Shown: positions 1 to 8,039, counted from the stretch's first letter. The stretch: DNA of 64,000 nt from Streptomyces seoulensis (GCF_022846655.1 NZ_AP025667.1:3757001-3821000), one strand, 5' to 3'. Notes: a model not told the origin generated them from the letters alone. Numbers and translations are program-made.

Positions 1-1218
1 GGCCGCGTTGGTGTAGTCGGCGCCCATGAGCAGCCGCTTGACGAGGTCCGAGCCGGTGGCGACCTTGCCGCTCGCGCCGACCCGGATGCGGTCGCGCAGC
101 CCGGCGCCGGTGAGGGCGTTGTGGACGGTGACCAGTCCCTCGGTGAGGGGCATGCCGAGGTGGTCGGCGAACTCCAGCGGTGCGGCGCCGGTGCCTCCCT
201 CGGCGCCGTCGACCACGATGAAGTCGGGGGTGACACCCTCGGCCAGCATCGCCTTGCAGACGGCGAGGAACTGGGTGCGCGAGCCCGGACAGAGCTTGAA
301 CCCGACCGGCTTGCCGCCCGCGAGTCCACGCATCCTCGCCAGGAAGCCGACCAGTTCGCGCGGGGTGGAGAACTCCCGGTGGTACGGCGGTGAGATCACC
401 GTCTCCCCCTGCGGGACACCGCGCACCCGGGCTATCTCCGCGTTCACCTTGCTGCCGGGCAGGACGCCGCCGATGCCTGGCTTGGCGCCCTGGGACAGCT
501 TGAGCGAGACGCACTTGACGGAGGGGTGCGCCGCCTTCTCACGGAACTGCGCGGGGTCGAAGCGCCCGTCCTCCGTGCGGCAGCCGAAGTAGCCCGTACC
601 GATCTCCCACACGAGGTCGCCGCCGGGGCGCAGGTGGTACTCCGAGAGGCCGCCCTCCCCGGTGTCCTGGGCGAACCCGCCGCGCGCGGCACCGGTGTTG
701 AGGGCGAGGACCGCGTTGGCGGAGAGGGAGCCGAAGCTCATGGCGGAGACGTTGAGCAGTGCCATGTCGTAAGGGTGGGCGCAGTCGGGGCCGCCGATCC
801 GGACCCTGGGCGGCGTGTCCGGGATGTCCACGGGTGCCATCGAGGGCACCAGGAACTCGTATCCGCGCTCGTACATGTCGCGTTCGCTGCCGAAGGGCTC
901 CTCGGCGTCGATGCCCTTCGCCCGCTCGTAGACGAGGTCGCGGGTGTCGCGGTCGTAGGGGCGGCCGTCAAAGTTGCGCTCGACGAAGTACTGCTGGAGC
1001 TCGGGGCGGATCGCCTCGAGGAGATAGCGGGCGTGGCCGATGACCGGGTAGTTCCGCAGCACCGTGTGACGGCGTTGGAGGAGGTCGTGGCCGCCGAGCA
1101 GGCCCAGGGCCGCGAGGACGCCCGCGGCGGACCACCACCACGGGGACACAAGGACGGCGGCGGACGCCGCGGCCGCGGCACCGGTCAGAAGGAGACCCAC
1201 GGCTCCGAAACGCACCAT
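1..1218 (-). CDS. FMN-binding glutamate synthase family protein, 3' end cut by window edge
   Basis: The minus strand is open from 1218 to the window edge, so the C-terminus is missing. The N-terminus has one or two hydrophobic stretches (about residues 5-45), unlike the soluble large GOGAT subunit. It is followed by the Glu_synthase (PF01645) TIM-barrel signature: MSFGSLS, the GxxxCRxxDGxF segment, KLSQGAKPG and the FMN-proximal VDGAEGGTG. This stand-alone family binds FMN and probably an Fe-S cluster; its substrate is not established and it lacks the glutaminase domain. ATG at 1218 sits very close to a GGGGAGG ribosome site; GTG one codon later gives better spacing. Family assignment is secure, function is not. 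Confidence 0.9.
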   Translation of the reverse strand, partial: MVRFGAVGLLLTGAAAAASAAVLVSPWWWSAAGVLAALGLLGGHDLLQRRHTVLRNYPVIGHARYLLEAIRPELQQYFVERNFDGRPYDRDTRDLVYERAKGIDAEEPFGSERDMYERGYEFLVPSMAPVDIPDTPPRVRIGGPDCAHPYDMALLNVSAMSFGSLSANAVLALNTGAARGGFAQDTGEGGLSEYHLRPGGDLVWEIGTGYFGCRTEDGRFDPAQFREKAAHPSVKCVSLKLSQGAKPGIGGVLPGSKVNAEIARVRGVPQGETVISPPYHREFSTPRELVGFLARMRGLAGGKPVGFKLCPGSRTQFLAVCKAMLAEGVTPDFIVVDGAEGGTGAAPLEFADHLGMPLTEGLVTVHNALTGAGLRDRIRVGASGKVATGSDLVKRLLMGADYTNAA

Positions 1219-1287
1219 GCCTCCCCGGTAACCCCTGCCGCGGCTCTCATGCCGACACCAGGTAAGGAATGGACGTGAGTTCGACCT

Positions 1288-1325
1288 GTCCGTGCCGGGC
1301 GGACGGCCGGCCGCCCGGCACGGAC
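1288..1325 (-). terminator. Perfect 15-bp hairpin downstream of the 58-aa membrane protein gene
   Basis: Arms 1288-1302 and 1311-1325 are perfectly complementary GC-rich sequences around an 8-nt loop, three bases beyond the stop codon at 1329. No U-tract follows, which is usual for Streptomyces. Confidence 0.75.
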
Positions 1326-1328
1326 GCT

Positions 1329-1505
1329 TCAGCTTCTGCGGCCGCGGGCCTTCCAGCCGGCGCCTATGCCCGCGACGTGCAGCGCCAGCAGGGCGAGACC
1401 GATCAGCATGACGTTGGTCGAGCTGAAGGTGTCGTTGGTCGAGATGTCCGCCGCGTTGATCAGGAAGGCGATGAAGAACAGGACCGCCGAGATGATGGCC
1501 AGCAT
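1329..1505 (-). CDS. Small two-helix membrane protein, 58 aa, hypothetical
   Basis: This small protein has two hydrophobic segments (residues 2-18 and 32-50), separated by a polar turn rich in Ser, Thr and Asp, and a basic C-terminal tail KARGRRS that would sit in the cytoplasm. The ATG at 1505 is preceded by GGGGAG at 6-nt spacing, and a strong hairpin follows the stop, so expression as a single-gene unit is likely. Similar short membrane proteins are common in Streptomyces without assigned function. I do not recognise a domain. The gene lies upstream of the glutamate-synthase-like gene on the same strand, but the terminator separates them. Confidence 0.75.
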   Translation of the reverse strand: MLAIISAVLFFIAFLINAADISTNDTFSSTNVMLIGLALLALHVAGIGAGWKARGRRS

Positions 1506-1676
1506 GATGTGCTCCCCTTCGGGTGAGTGAGGTCTTCCGGAACACAGTCCGGATGCCCGGGGGAGGGTGGCTCAGTCACCTCGACGGCACAGGGTTTCCA
1601 CATTCGATGCACACGGCTGTGGCGCATGACGCTTCGCTGATGAATCGTCAAATGTGCTACGGAGCAAAGGAATTGC

Positions 1677-2003
1677 TCAATCCGGGGAGTCGGCGTCGAG
1701 ATGCGCGAGTCCCTCCTCCCAGCGCCGCCGCCGCTCCTCCCCCGGCTGCTCCCACCATGGCGTTCCACGCTCCCCCAGCGCGACCTTGGCCCGCTGCACA
1801 CGGCCACGCGCCGCCGACTCGGCCTCGCTGTCCCCGGCGTCCAGGGCGGAGCGCACGGCCCGGCGCGCGCTCATTAGATGCCGACGCAGACGGGCAGCGA
1901 TGTCTTCGGGCACGTCGGGGTCGGTCGCACGCCACCGCCGCCCGTCGATGACGACGAAATGCCCATCAGGTGTCTTCTCGGGCGGGGAGTGGTGGCGGGC
2001 CAT
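1677..2003 (-). CDS. Conserved actinobacterial hypothetical protein, 108 aa
   Basis: The protein starts MARHHSPPEKTPDGHFVV and carries the conserved RRWRATDP segment, an Arg/Ala-rich amphipathic helix and a C-terminal GERGTPWWEQ motif. I recognise this as a widespread Streptomyces family that databases sometimes label 'biopolymer transporter Tol'. Nothing in the sequence supports transport: there is no signal peptide or membrane segment. ATG at 2003 is chosen because conservation begins there; the frame stays open upstream to 2114. A short inverted repeat (GAGCAA/TTGCTC, 1662-1678) overlaps the stop and could be a weak terminator. The downstream part of the gap to 1505 shows nothing further. 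Confidence 0.7.
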   Translation of the reverse strand: MARHHSPPEKTPDGHFVVIDGRRWRATDPDVPEDIAARLRRHLMSARRAVRSALDAGDSEAESAARGRVQRAKVALGERGTPWWEQPGEERRRRWEEGLAHLDADSPD

Positions 2004-2118
2004 GCGGCCGATTCTCACCGCCCGGCGGCGCGTGGGCGTCGGAGGCACGCCCGACACCGTGGCTCCGATCGGGCTCCACGTGTCACCGGTCAGGGGGGAC
2101 CGGCGGGCGCACACAGGA

Positions 2119-2155
2119 AAGGGGCGGGAGACGCGTGCAGCGTCTCCCGCCCCTT
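2119..2155 (-). terminator. Perfect 16-bp hairpin terminator after the antitoxin-like gene
   Basis: Arms 2119-2134 and 2140-2155 pair perfectly over 16 bp with a 5-nt loop GTGCA. The hairpin lies 16 nt downstream of the stop of the gene ending at 2171. Confidence 0.85.
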
Positions 2156-2170
2156 GTGCTCCCGTGCCGG

Positions 2171-2401
2171 TCAGTGCTCGGGCGTGCCCGGGGTGCCGGT
2201 CGTGCCGTGGGTGCCGGTCGTGCCGCGGCCCCCGTAGGAGCGGCGCACCGCGTCGGCGGCCTTGTCGGTCTGGGAGTCGTACTTGTTCCCCGTACGCTCG
2301 TCGATCAGCCGCTCGACGCTCTGCACGCCCTTGTCGGCCTGGTCAGGGTGGCCCTTGGCCAGGTTCTTGGCCTTGTTCGCCAGATCCCCGAACTTGCTCA
2401 T
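2171..2401 (-). CDS. MT0933-type antitoxin-like protein, 76 aa
   Basis: The sequence MSKFGDLANKAKNLAKGH, followed by a Gln/Asp/Lys-rich amphipathic region with NKYDSQTDKA, matches the MT0933/Rv0909-like putative antitoxin family (PF14013). The C-terminus is a low-complexity Gly/Thr/Pro tail containing repeated TGTHGTTGTP-like units. No toxin gene adjoins it, and such orphan members are frequent in Streptomyces, where many behave as small stress-associated proteins. A strong ribosome site (GGAGG) precedes the ATG, and a strong terminator follows. A sigma-B-like promoter may lie just upstream. Confidence 0.8.
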   Translation of the reverse strand: MSKFGDLANKAKNLAKGHPDQADKGVQSVERLIDERTGNKYDSQTDKAADAVRRSYGGRGTTGTHGTTGTPGTPEH

Positions 2402-2446
2402 GGGAAGCCTCCTGCGTTTCGGCGCGTACGTCGTTCCCGGCTACGC

Positions 2447-2471
2447 CTACCCCCCGATCACCTGCCGAATC
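2447..2471 (-). promoter_or_regulatory. Possible sigma-B-type promoter for the antitoxin-like gene
   Basis: Read on the minus strand, GATT is followed after 15 nt by GGGTAG. This is close to the Streptomyces general-stress consensus GNNT-N14-16-GGGTAY, about 46 nt before the ATG at 2401. The last base departs from the consensus, so this is only suggestive. Confidence 0.3.
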
Positions 2472-3285
2472 AGGGCGCTCGGAACAGCGTGGGGAAGCGG
2501 GGTGCCAGCCAGGGTTTGCGGCCCCAGGCGAGTACACCGCCGCGTGCCATGGCCTGCCAGGGGCCGAGGCGTCCCAGGGCGATGAGGAGGAAGGTGACCG
2601 GCTCGGTGAGGACGGTGCAGTCCGAGCGCTCCGGCGGGCCGGGGAGCACCTCGACCGTGCCGTCGCGGAAGGTGACGCCGAACGTCTCGCCGCCCCGGAC
2701 GCGCAAGGTGTAGCGGGCGGTCAGCGCGGCGGGGGCGACGGCGACGCGCGGCATCGCCGTCTTCAGGAACGGCAGGCACAGCGCGACCCGCGTCCGGTCG
2801 ATCATGTGCGGGCGGCCCAGTCCTCGGGCCAGGTCCCAGCCGTGGCCCAGCATGTGGGTCAGCAGGTACGAGGCGAGCACGTCCGGGCCCATAGGACCCA
2901 GCGGGGTCAGGAGCGTCCGGTCGGAAGCCGCCCCGTCCAGCGCGGCCAGGAACGCGTCGGCCTGCTCGACGATCGTCGCGGCCAGCGGTTCCGCCCCGCG
3001 CTCGGGGAACTCGGCGAGACTCCGCTCGTTGGCGGCCGCGAGGCTCTGCGGGGTGCCGTCGCCGTACGGGCGCTCCCGGCCGGCCGCGAGTTCGGCCATC
3101 AGCCGGTTGGCCAGGGCCAGATGGGCGGCCGTCTCACCGAGGGTCCACTCCAGCCCCGGTACGGGAACGGTCGTGTCCGTCGCGCCGTCCAGCAGCGCGG
3201 CGACGGCCCCGGCCGTCTCCCGTATCGCCTGCCCCAGCCCCTCCGGCAGCGAGTCCCTGGTACTCGCCCGCGTTCCCCGCTCCAC
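2470..3285 (-). CDS. Maleylpyruvate isomerase / mycothiol-dependent DinB-fold enzyme
   Basis: The 271-aa protein has an N-terminal MDMPI/DinB-like four-helix bundle. Metal-ligand-type histidines are visible in GETAAHLALANRL (near residue 55) and LLTHMLGHGWDLARGLG (near 140). A C-terminal SCP2/MDMPI_C-like region contains the TLRVRGGETFGVTF beta segment. The family uses a divalent metal and often mycothiol as cofactor for isomerase or transferase reactions; the substrate here is unknown. The ATG at 3285 gives an N-terminus of normal length. It is separated from the upstream DinB gene by a hairpin, so it probably has its own promoter. Confidence 0.8.
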   Translation of the reverse strand: MERGTRASTRDSLPEGLGQAIRETAGAVAALLDGATDTTVPVPGLEWTLGETAAHLALANRLMAELAAGRERPYGDGTPQSLAAANERSLAEFPERGAEPLAATIVEQADAFLAALDGAASDRTLLTPLGPMGPDVLASYLLTHMLGHGWDLARGLGRPHMIDRTRVALCLPFLKTAMPRVAVAPAALTARYTLRVRGGETFGVTFRDGTVEVLPGPPERSDCTVLTEPVTFLLIALGRLGPWQAMARGGVLAWGRKPWLAPRFPTLFRAP

Positions 3286-3408
3286 GCCGCTCGTTCTCCT
3301 CGCGTCTTCGTGTCTTCGTGATCACGCACTCGTACCGGGGGTACAGAACCAGACCCACCCGTCCGTGACAAGGTCCCCGGTCCCGGCGCGGGTCGTTGCC
3401 GCCCGCTG

Positions 3409-3465
3409 GTGCCGCATCAGGCGACGTTCGCCCTGTCGACGGCAGGGCCAACGTTGCCTGATCCG
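3409..3465. repeat. Hairpin built from two inverted copies of a 23-27-bp repeat
   Basis: Arms 3413-3435 and 3443-3465 pair over 23 bp with three mismatches around loop TCGACGG, four bases from the stop of the DinB gene at 3469. It can serve as that gene's terminator. A third copy of the arm lies at 4032-4058 on the other side of the gene. Bases 3409-3435 match the reverse complement of 4032-4058 at 25 of 27 positions. Confidence 0.8.
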
Positions 3466-3468
3466 TCG

Positions 3469-3984
3469 CTATACGCCGGTGGTGCCGTCGACGCGCTCGC
3501 GGACCAGGTCGGCGTGGCCGTTGTGGCGGGCGTACTCCTCGATCATGTGGACGTAGATCCAGCGGAGGCTGACGTCCTGGTCCATGAAGCGACCCGTATC
3601 GGACAGAGCACGGTCGGCGCAGTGCTCGCGGGCGCGGGCGATCTCTGCTTGCCAGGTGGCGAGGGCATCCCCCAAGGTGGCGCCCTCCGCCAACTCGAAG
3701 CCGCCGTCGGGGGCATCCGGGTCGGCCTGCGGGTCATATATGGGCGGGGCCTGATCCCCGGCGAACACGCGACGGAACCAGTTCCGCTCCACCTCCGCCA
3801 TGTGCTGGACGAGGCCGGTCAACGTGAAGCCGGACGGAGGCACGGACGCGACGGCGGCATGCTCGTCGTCCACGCCCTCGCACTTCATGGCGAGCGTGAT
3901 GCGGTGAAAGTCGAGCCAGCTTTCGAGCGTGGTGCGCTCGTCGGCGTTCAGGGGAGGCATGGGACGTTCGAGGGCGCTCATCAT
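3469..3984 (-). CDS. DinB family protein (DUF664), 171 aa
   Basis: This is a DinB/DUF664 four-helix bundle. Candidate metal ligands are the His in [13 protein letters not shown] (near residue 65) and the C-terminal [17 protein letters not shown], which has the H-x3-H spacing typical of the family. Such proteins are metal-dependent hydrolases or thiol transferases of mostly unknown substrate. The start is uncertain: ATG-ATG at 3984/3981 or ATG at 3960, none with a clear ribosome site. The gene and its flanks form a 650-bp segment bounded by 27-bp inverted repeats, which is unusual and may indicate a mobilised cassette. Confidence 0.8.
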   Translation of the reverse strand: MMSALERPMPPLNADERTTLESWLDFHRITLAMKCEGVDDEHAAVASVPPSGFTLTGLVQHMAEVERNWFRRVFAGDQAPPIYDPQADPDAPDGGFELAEGATLGDALATWQAEIARAREHCADRALSDTGRFMDQDVSLRWIYVHMIEEYARHNGHADLVRERVDGTTGV

Positions 3985-4031
3985 TCGATTATCGCCAGCT
4001 ACCGAAGCCCTCGGCGGGCACGGTCTCACCG

Positions 4032-4058
4032 CAGGGCGGACGTTGCCTGATGCGGCAC
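4032..4058. repeat. 27-bp repeat arm, third copy, adjoining the isochorismatase stop codon
   Basis: This copy is an inverted match (25/27) to 3409-3435 and a direct match (20/23 over the core) to 3443-3465. It has no local pairing partner, so it does not form a hairpin by itself. Its outer base is the first base of the stop triplet of the hydrolase gene ending at 4058. Confidence 0.75.
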
Positions 4059-4621
4059 TAGCGCGACGCGACTGCGTCGAGCCACTCCTCGACGGTGAAG
4101 ACGTCCGCCCATTGCGGGAACAGCTTCTCGGTGAGCATCCGGTGTACCTCGGGGTCGGTGTCGAGGCAGGCGTCCGTCAGGACGGTGAGGCCGAAGTCCA
4201 GGTCGATGGCACGCCACAGGGTGGACAGCACCACGGCGCTGGTGGCGATGCCGGTGAGAACGAGAGTGTCGATGCCGCGGGCCCTGAGCACCAGGTCGAG
4301 GTCGCTGCCCGAGAACGCGCTGCCCCGTCTCTTGGTCACCACGACATCGCCCTGCCGGGGCGCGACGTCGGGATGGATCTCGGTCCCAGGAGCACCCTCG
4401 GTGAAGAGCCCGGCCCGCACGACGTTCGCCATCACCTTGTTGCGAGGACCGACTTCGGGATCGCCCGGCCGCAGGCCGAGCACGACGTAGATCACGGGGA
4501 TGCCCGACGCCCGCGCCCCTTCGATCGCCCTGCGCAGGCGGAGCAGGTACCCGGAGCCGTCGTCGGCGATGGCCACGACGTCCCGCTGGACGTCCATCAC
4601 CAGAAGTGCGCTGTTCGTCAT
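4058..4621 (-). CDS. Isochorismatase-fold (cysteine hydrolase-like) protein lacking the catalytic Cys
   Basis: The 187-aa protein has the isochorismatase-like Rossmann-type fold. The acidic residue D10 is in LLVMDVQRD and the lysine K97 in [11 protein letters not shown], matching the Asp-Lys of the usual Asp-Lys-Cys triad. The third motif, normally GxATxxCV, reads [12 protein letters not shown], so the nucleophile position is V130. True isochorismatases also lack that cysteine, whereas nicotinamidase-like enzymes need it. The enzyme is therefore not a typical amidase; its substrate is unknown. ATG at 4621 has AGGAGG 11 nt upstream. The 258 nt to the divergent MMPL gene must hold both promoters. 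Confidence 0.82.
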   Translation of the reverse strand: MTNSALLVMDVQRDVVAIADDGSGYLLRLRRAIEGARASGIPVIYVVLGLRPGDPEVGPRNKVMANVVRAGLFTEGAPGTEIHPDVAPRQGDVVVTKRRGSAFSGSDLDLVLRARGIDTLVLTGIATSAVVLSTLWRAIDLDFGLTVLTDACLDTDPEVHRMLTEKLFPQWADVFTVEEWLDAVASR

Positions 4622-4879
4622 GCTCGCCGTACCTCCTCTGTCCGGCCCCAAGTACAGGGGTTCTGGGGGCTCTCGTCCATCCCCGACGCCGACCGGCGTA
4701 CGCACGCACTCCGGGCAGCGACCGGTGCGCGCTCCACCGAAGGGGGTAATCGGGGCCTTTACACCCATCCGTCCAGGGTGGCGGCTCCGGATCACCGTCG
4801 ATCGGGTCGAGCATCCATGGACTCGGACGGTGTCCTGTAGCAGCGAGGGCGTCGGAATCGTCCACACGCGTGAGGTGAG

Positions 4880-6955
4880 GTGGTGCGTTTGTCGCGCCGG
4901 CAGTTCGTGGCGGCACGGTTTCCGGTGTTCGTCGTGGCCGCCTGGCTGGTGGTGGCCGTGTGCACGGCGGCCTTTCCCGGCCGACTCGCCTCGGTCGCGG
5001 CCGAGCGGCCGCAGATGACGTTGCCGGCATCGGCCGAGTCGAGCCGGGTGGCCAGGGAGCTGCAGGCGGTCGGGCCGTCCACGGGTCCACCGGTCGTGGT
5101 GGTGTGGGAGGCCGAACGGTCCGCCCCGGCCCGGCGGTTGGACCCCGTGGCCGCACGGCGGGTCCTCGGCGCTCTGCCGCTCTCGGCAGGGTCTCCCGGC
5201 CCCGTGACCGCCTCGGCCGACGGCCGCTCGCTGGTCTGTGTCGTCTCTCTCACCGACCTCGACGCATCACGGCTCCAGCCGGCTCTGGAGCGCATCAGGC
5301 AGGCCGCCGGGGCCTTGCCCGACAGCAGGGTCCATCTGGCCGGTCCCGCGGCGGCGCAGGCCGATCTCCAGGCGTCGTTCGAGGGCATCGACGGCAGGCT
5401 GCTGCTGATCGCGCTGGGCGCGGTCGCCGTCATTCTCTGCCTCGTGCACCGGAGCGTCCTGCTGCCGCTCGTGGTGGCCGCCTCCGGGGTGGTCGCCCTG
5501 ACCCTGTGCAGTGCGGCCCTGTACGCGCTGGGCAGCCGGGGCGCGGTGACGGTCGACGGGCAGGTGCAGGGCATCCTCTCCGTGCTCGTCATCGGCGCGA
5601 CGACGGACTACGGGCTGCTCCTGCTGGCCCGGTACCACGAGCACGCGCCGCAGATGCCTGCGCGGGCCGCCATGCGGACGGCGTGGCTGGCGAGTTGGGC
5701 GCCCATCACGGCGAGCGCGGCGACGGTGGCCTGCGCCATGGTCGCGCTGCTCCTGAGCGCCCTCCCCTCCAACCACTCCCTGGCCCTGGCCGGAGCGGTG
5801 GCGATGGCCTGCTGCGTGCTGGCCGCGCTCACCTTCGTCCCCGCAGCCGTACTCCTCGGCCCCCGCGCGATGTTCTGGCCCCGAGGACCGCACTCGGGCC
5901 GGTCCTACGGAAGGGTCTGGTCCCTGGTCGCGGCGGTGGTCGAGCGGCACGCCCGTCCGGTGTGGACCGTGGGGTGCGCCGCACTCGCGGGATGCGCGGC
6001 CCTCGCCGTGCTCCTGGCACCCGGTGGCCTTCCGCTCGGCCAGGCGCTCGCGGCGCGGGCGCCCTCCGTGCGGGCCCAGTCGGCTCTGGAGGCTCATTTC
6101 CCGGCGGGGACCGGCAGCCCGGCCGTCGTCGTCGTAGAGTCCGGCCACGCCGAACGGGTACGGCAGCGGATCGACGCCACACCGGGCGTGGCACGTACGG
6201 ACATCACTCCCGGCGCCGCCAAGGGCCGCACGGCGATCGCGGTCACCCTCGACGGCGTCCCCGACGGCGAACGTGCCCAGGAGACCGTCGGCCGCCTTCG
6301 CGCGACCGCGGGTGCCCGAGCCGAGGTGGGCGGCCATCCGGCGCAGGTGTACGACCTCCAGAGGGCCGCCGAGCGCGACAGGGCCCGCGTACTGCCGGCC
6401 GTCCTGGTGATCGTGCTGCTGCTCCTGCTGGGCCTGTTGCGCAGCCTCGCCCTGCCGGTCGTGCTCGTCGTGGTCGCCGTGGCCAACTTCCTGGCCGCGC
6501 TGGGCATTTCCGCGGTGGTCTTCGACGTCGTCTTCGGTTCGGCCGCGACGGAGCCGTCCCTGATCCTGTTCTCCTTCGTCTTCCTCATCGCGCTGGGGGT
6601 CGACTACAACATCTTCCTGATGCACCGCGTCCGCCGTGAGTCGCTCCTGGCGGGCCAGCGGATCGGCACGCTCCGGGGGCTGCGCGCCACGGGGAACGCC
6701 ATCAGCTCGGCGGGGATCGTCCTCGCCGTCACCTTCGGCACGCTGACCGTCATGCCCCTGCGTTACCTCGCGCAGATCGGCGTCATCGTCGCCGTGGGGG
6801 TCCTCCTGGACACCCTGTTCATCCGCCCGCTCCTCGTCCCGGCGTTCGCCGTCGACATGGGGCCGTGGCTGTGGTGGCCGACCAGGCCGCCCGCCGGCCC
6901 GCGCGGGGGCAGTCTGGGCGAGCAGCGGTCGCGGCCGGAGATGGCCTCGGTCTGA
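4880..6955 (+). CDS. MMPL/RND-family membrane transporter, 691 aa
   Basis: This is a two-repeat MMPL exporter. The N-terminal transmembrane helix (about residues 12-32) is followed by a periplasmic porter loop (about 40-170) and a helix bundle with the proton-relay-type motif GATTDYGLLLLAR (D243, Y244). A second loop (about 395-490) and a second bundle with IALGVDYNIFLMHR (near residue 573) follow. Actinobacterial MMPL proteins export lipids, siderophores or polyketides using proton motive force; the cargo here cannot be told. GTG codons at 4880 and 4883 are both possible starts, after a GAGG-rich leader. The stop lies one base from the convergent STAS gene's stop. Confidence 0.88.
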   Translation: MVRLSRRQFVAARFPVFVVAAWLVVAVCTAAFPGRLASVAAERPQMTLPASAESSRVARELQAVGPSTGPPVVVVWEAERSAPARRLDPVAARRVLGALPLSAGSPGPVTASADGRSLVCVVSLTDLDASRLQPALERIRQAAGALPDSRVHLAGPAAAQADLQASFEGIDGRLLLIALGAVAVILCLVHRSVLLPLVVAASGVVALTLCSAALYALGSRGAVTVDGQVQGILSVLVIGATTDYGLLLLARYHEHAPQMPARAAMRTAWLASWAPITASAATVACAMVALLLSALPSNHSLALAGAVAMACCVLAALTFVPAAVLLGPRAMFWPRGPHSGRSYGRVWSLVAAVVERHARPVWTVGCAALAGCAALAVLLAPGGLPLGQALAARAPSVRAQSALEAHFPAGTGSPAVVVVESGHAERVRQRIDATPGVARTDITPGAAKGRTAIAVTLDGVPDGERAQETVGRLRATAGARAEVGGHPAQVYDLQRAAERDRARVLPAVLVIVLLLLLGLLRSLALPVVLVVVAVANFLAALGISAVVFDVVFGSAATEPSLILFSFVFLIALGVDYNIFLMHRVRRESLLAGQRIGTLRGLRATGNAISSAGIVLAVTFGTLTVMPLRYLAQIGVIVAVGVLLDTLFIRPLLVPAFAVDMGPWLWWPTRPPAGPRGGSLGEQRSRPEMASV

Positions 6956-6956
6956 C

Positions 6957-7283
6957 CTAACCGGCCAGCAGGGTGTTCCAGCCCATCGTCGGGTAGAGCT
7001 CGGCGGCCACGCGCAGCAGCCGCTGCGGCTGGGCACGCAGCCCGCGCACGGTCAGGGTCCGCCCCTGCCGTCCGGCGAGCATCCGCTGCTCGCCCAGAAG
7101 ATGCAGGCCGGCCACGCCGATGAAGGGGACGTCGCCGAAGTCCCAGGTGAGAAAGGCCACGTCGCCGGGGAGTGCGTCCGACGCCGCTCTCAGGCTGGGC
7201 AGCGCGTCGTGGTCGATGTCTCCGTGCGGCCTGATCGCCGCTTCGTCGCCGAAGATCACTGTGCTCGTCTTCAGAGGATGCAC
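6957..7283 (-). CDS. STAS-domain protein without the phosphorylatable serine
   Basis: About 108 aa form a single STAS fold: a TSTVIFGDEAAIRPHGDID beta segment, VAFLTWDFGDVPFIGVAGLHLLGE and C-terminal helices. In anti-anti-sigma factors the loop reads (F/I)-D-S/C-S/T-G-L and the Ser is phosphorylated by an RsbW-like kinase. Here it is FIGVAGL, so that switch is absent. A structural or ligand-binding STAS role, or constitutive binding, is more likely. The GTG at 7283 is uncertain: it lies against a CCCCC-GAA-GGGGG hairpin that overlaps the ribosome site. GTG at 7316 or the initiator at 7367 are alternatives. The remaining gap to 7563 holds only the terminator below. Confidence 0.7.
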   Translation of the reverse strand: MHPLKTSTVIFGDEAAIRPHGDIDHDALPSLRAASDALPGDVAFLTWDFGDVPFIGVAGLHLLGEQRMLAGRQGRTLTVRGLRAQPQRLLRVAAELYPTMGWNTLLAG

Positions 7284-7505
7284 CCCCTTCGGGGGAAAGG
7301 AGCCCGTGCACGGCACGTCCCGCTCGCGGACGAGGGGCCGGCCGACGACGGCAGGCCCTCGGCCCATCCCAGAGCGGGATGCGGCTCAGAGCCCGGAACC
7401 GGCACCCTCCTCGGGGCACACGCCGGCAGCTCATGTCTCCGCCATCGTTGCACAGCGGCAAGGATCGACGCCAGACGCCCCGTCCGGGGGTGGACGGGTG
7501 ACTGA

Positions 7506-7543
7506 CGGTGAGGCCGGTCCCCGCTCATGGGCCGGCCTCACCG
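7506..7543 (-). terminator. 12-bp hairpin downstream of the secreted His-rich protein gene
   Basis: Arms 7506-7517 and 7532-7543 pair perfectly (CGGTGAGGCCGG and its complement) around a 14-nt loop, 21 nt beyond the stop at 7564. Confidence 0.65.
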
Positions 7544-7563
7544 CGCTTGCCCCGGCTGTCGGG

Positions 7564-7866
7564 TCAGTACCAATAACCTGAGTGCCAGCAGCCGTTGCCC
7601 CACCAGCCGTCGTGCCAGTTGTGGTGCCAACGGTTGTGCGAGTGGCCGTAGCGGTCGTGGCCGTTGCGGTCGTGGTGGCGGTTGTCGCGGTCGCCGTAAC
7701 CGTGATGGCCCGACCCCCGGTCGCCGTCGTGCTGACTGTGCGAGGCCGGTGCCGACGCGGGGGTTGCCGCCGACGCGGTTCCCGCCGTTCCGATGGCGGC
7801 ACCGCCGGCCAGCATCGCGCCCGCGGCCGCGAGGACCGCGGCTCGCTTCACATCGAGTGTGCGCAT
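7564..7866 (-). CDS. Secreted small His/Asp/Gly/Trp-rich protein
   Basis: This 100-aa protein has a clear Sec signal peptide: basic MRTLDVKRAA, a hydrophobic Ala-rich core and a TASA cleavage site near residue 34. The mature part is low-complexity, dominated by His, Asp, Gly, Arg and Asn, and ends in repeated Trp/His segments such as HNWHDGWWGNGCW. The single Cys lies near the C-terminus. The composition suggests metal binding or a disordered cell-surface role, which is inference. ATG at 7866 follows GAGGAGGTG at good spacing. It does not match a domain I know. Confidence 0.75.
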   Translation of the reverse strand: MRTLDVKRAAVLAAAGAMLAGGAAIGTAGTASAATPASAPASHSQHDGDRGSGHHGYGDRDNRHHDRNGHDRYGHSHNRWHHNWHDGWWGNGCWHSGYWY

Positions 7867-8002
7867 TGAGTACACCTCCTCTCGGGTCTCGAAGCATCCA
7901 TGTCTGTGATTCGGAGCAGCGGATGCCGCGGTTTGACCCTTGACGGCAGTTTCTGCCGAATTCCAGGAAGCGCGCCGGAGGTCCATCCACGGCGCGTTCG
8001 GT

Positions 8003-8039
8003 GACGAACCACTTGTAAGACCGTCGAAGGTGGTTCGTC
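8003..8039 (+). promoter_or_regulatory. 10-bp inverted repeat overlapping the ribosome site of the ATPase gene
   Basis: GACGAACCAC at 8003-8012 and its exact complement GTGGTTCGTC at 8030-8039 are 17 nt apart. The second arm abuts the ATG at 8040 and starts inside the GAAGGTGG ribosome-binding site. It could be an operator, or an RNA hairpin that hides the ribosome site. Confidence 0.5.

Noticed and set aside
1523..1951. Open frames on both strands between the 58-aa protein and the 108-aa protein
   Set aside because: No ribosome site or recognisable domain; they overlap better-supported genes and the region is relatively AT-rich as a promoter would be.
7281..7295. CCCCC-TTC-GGGGG hairpin at the STAS start as a deliberate translational switch
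   Set aside because: The start codon itself is uncertain, and short C/G runs pair by chance, so it is noted only as a reason for doubt about the start.
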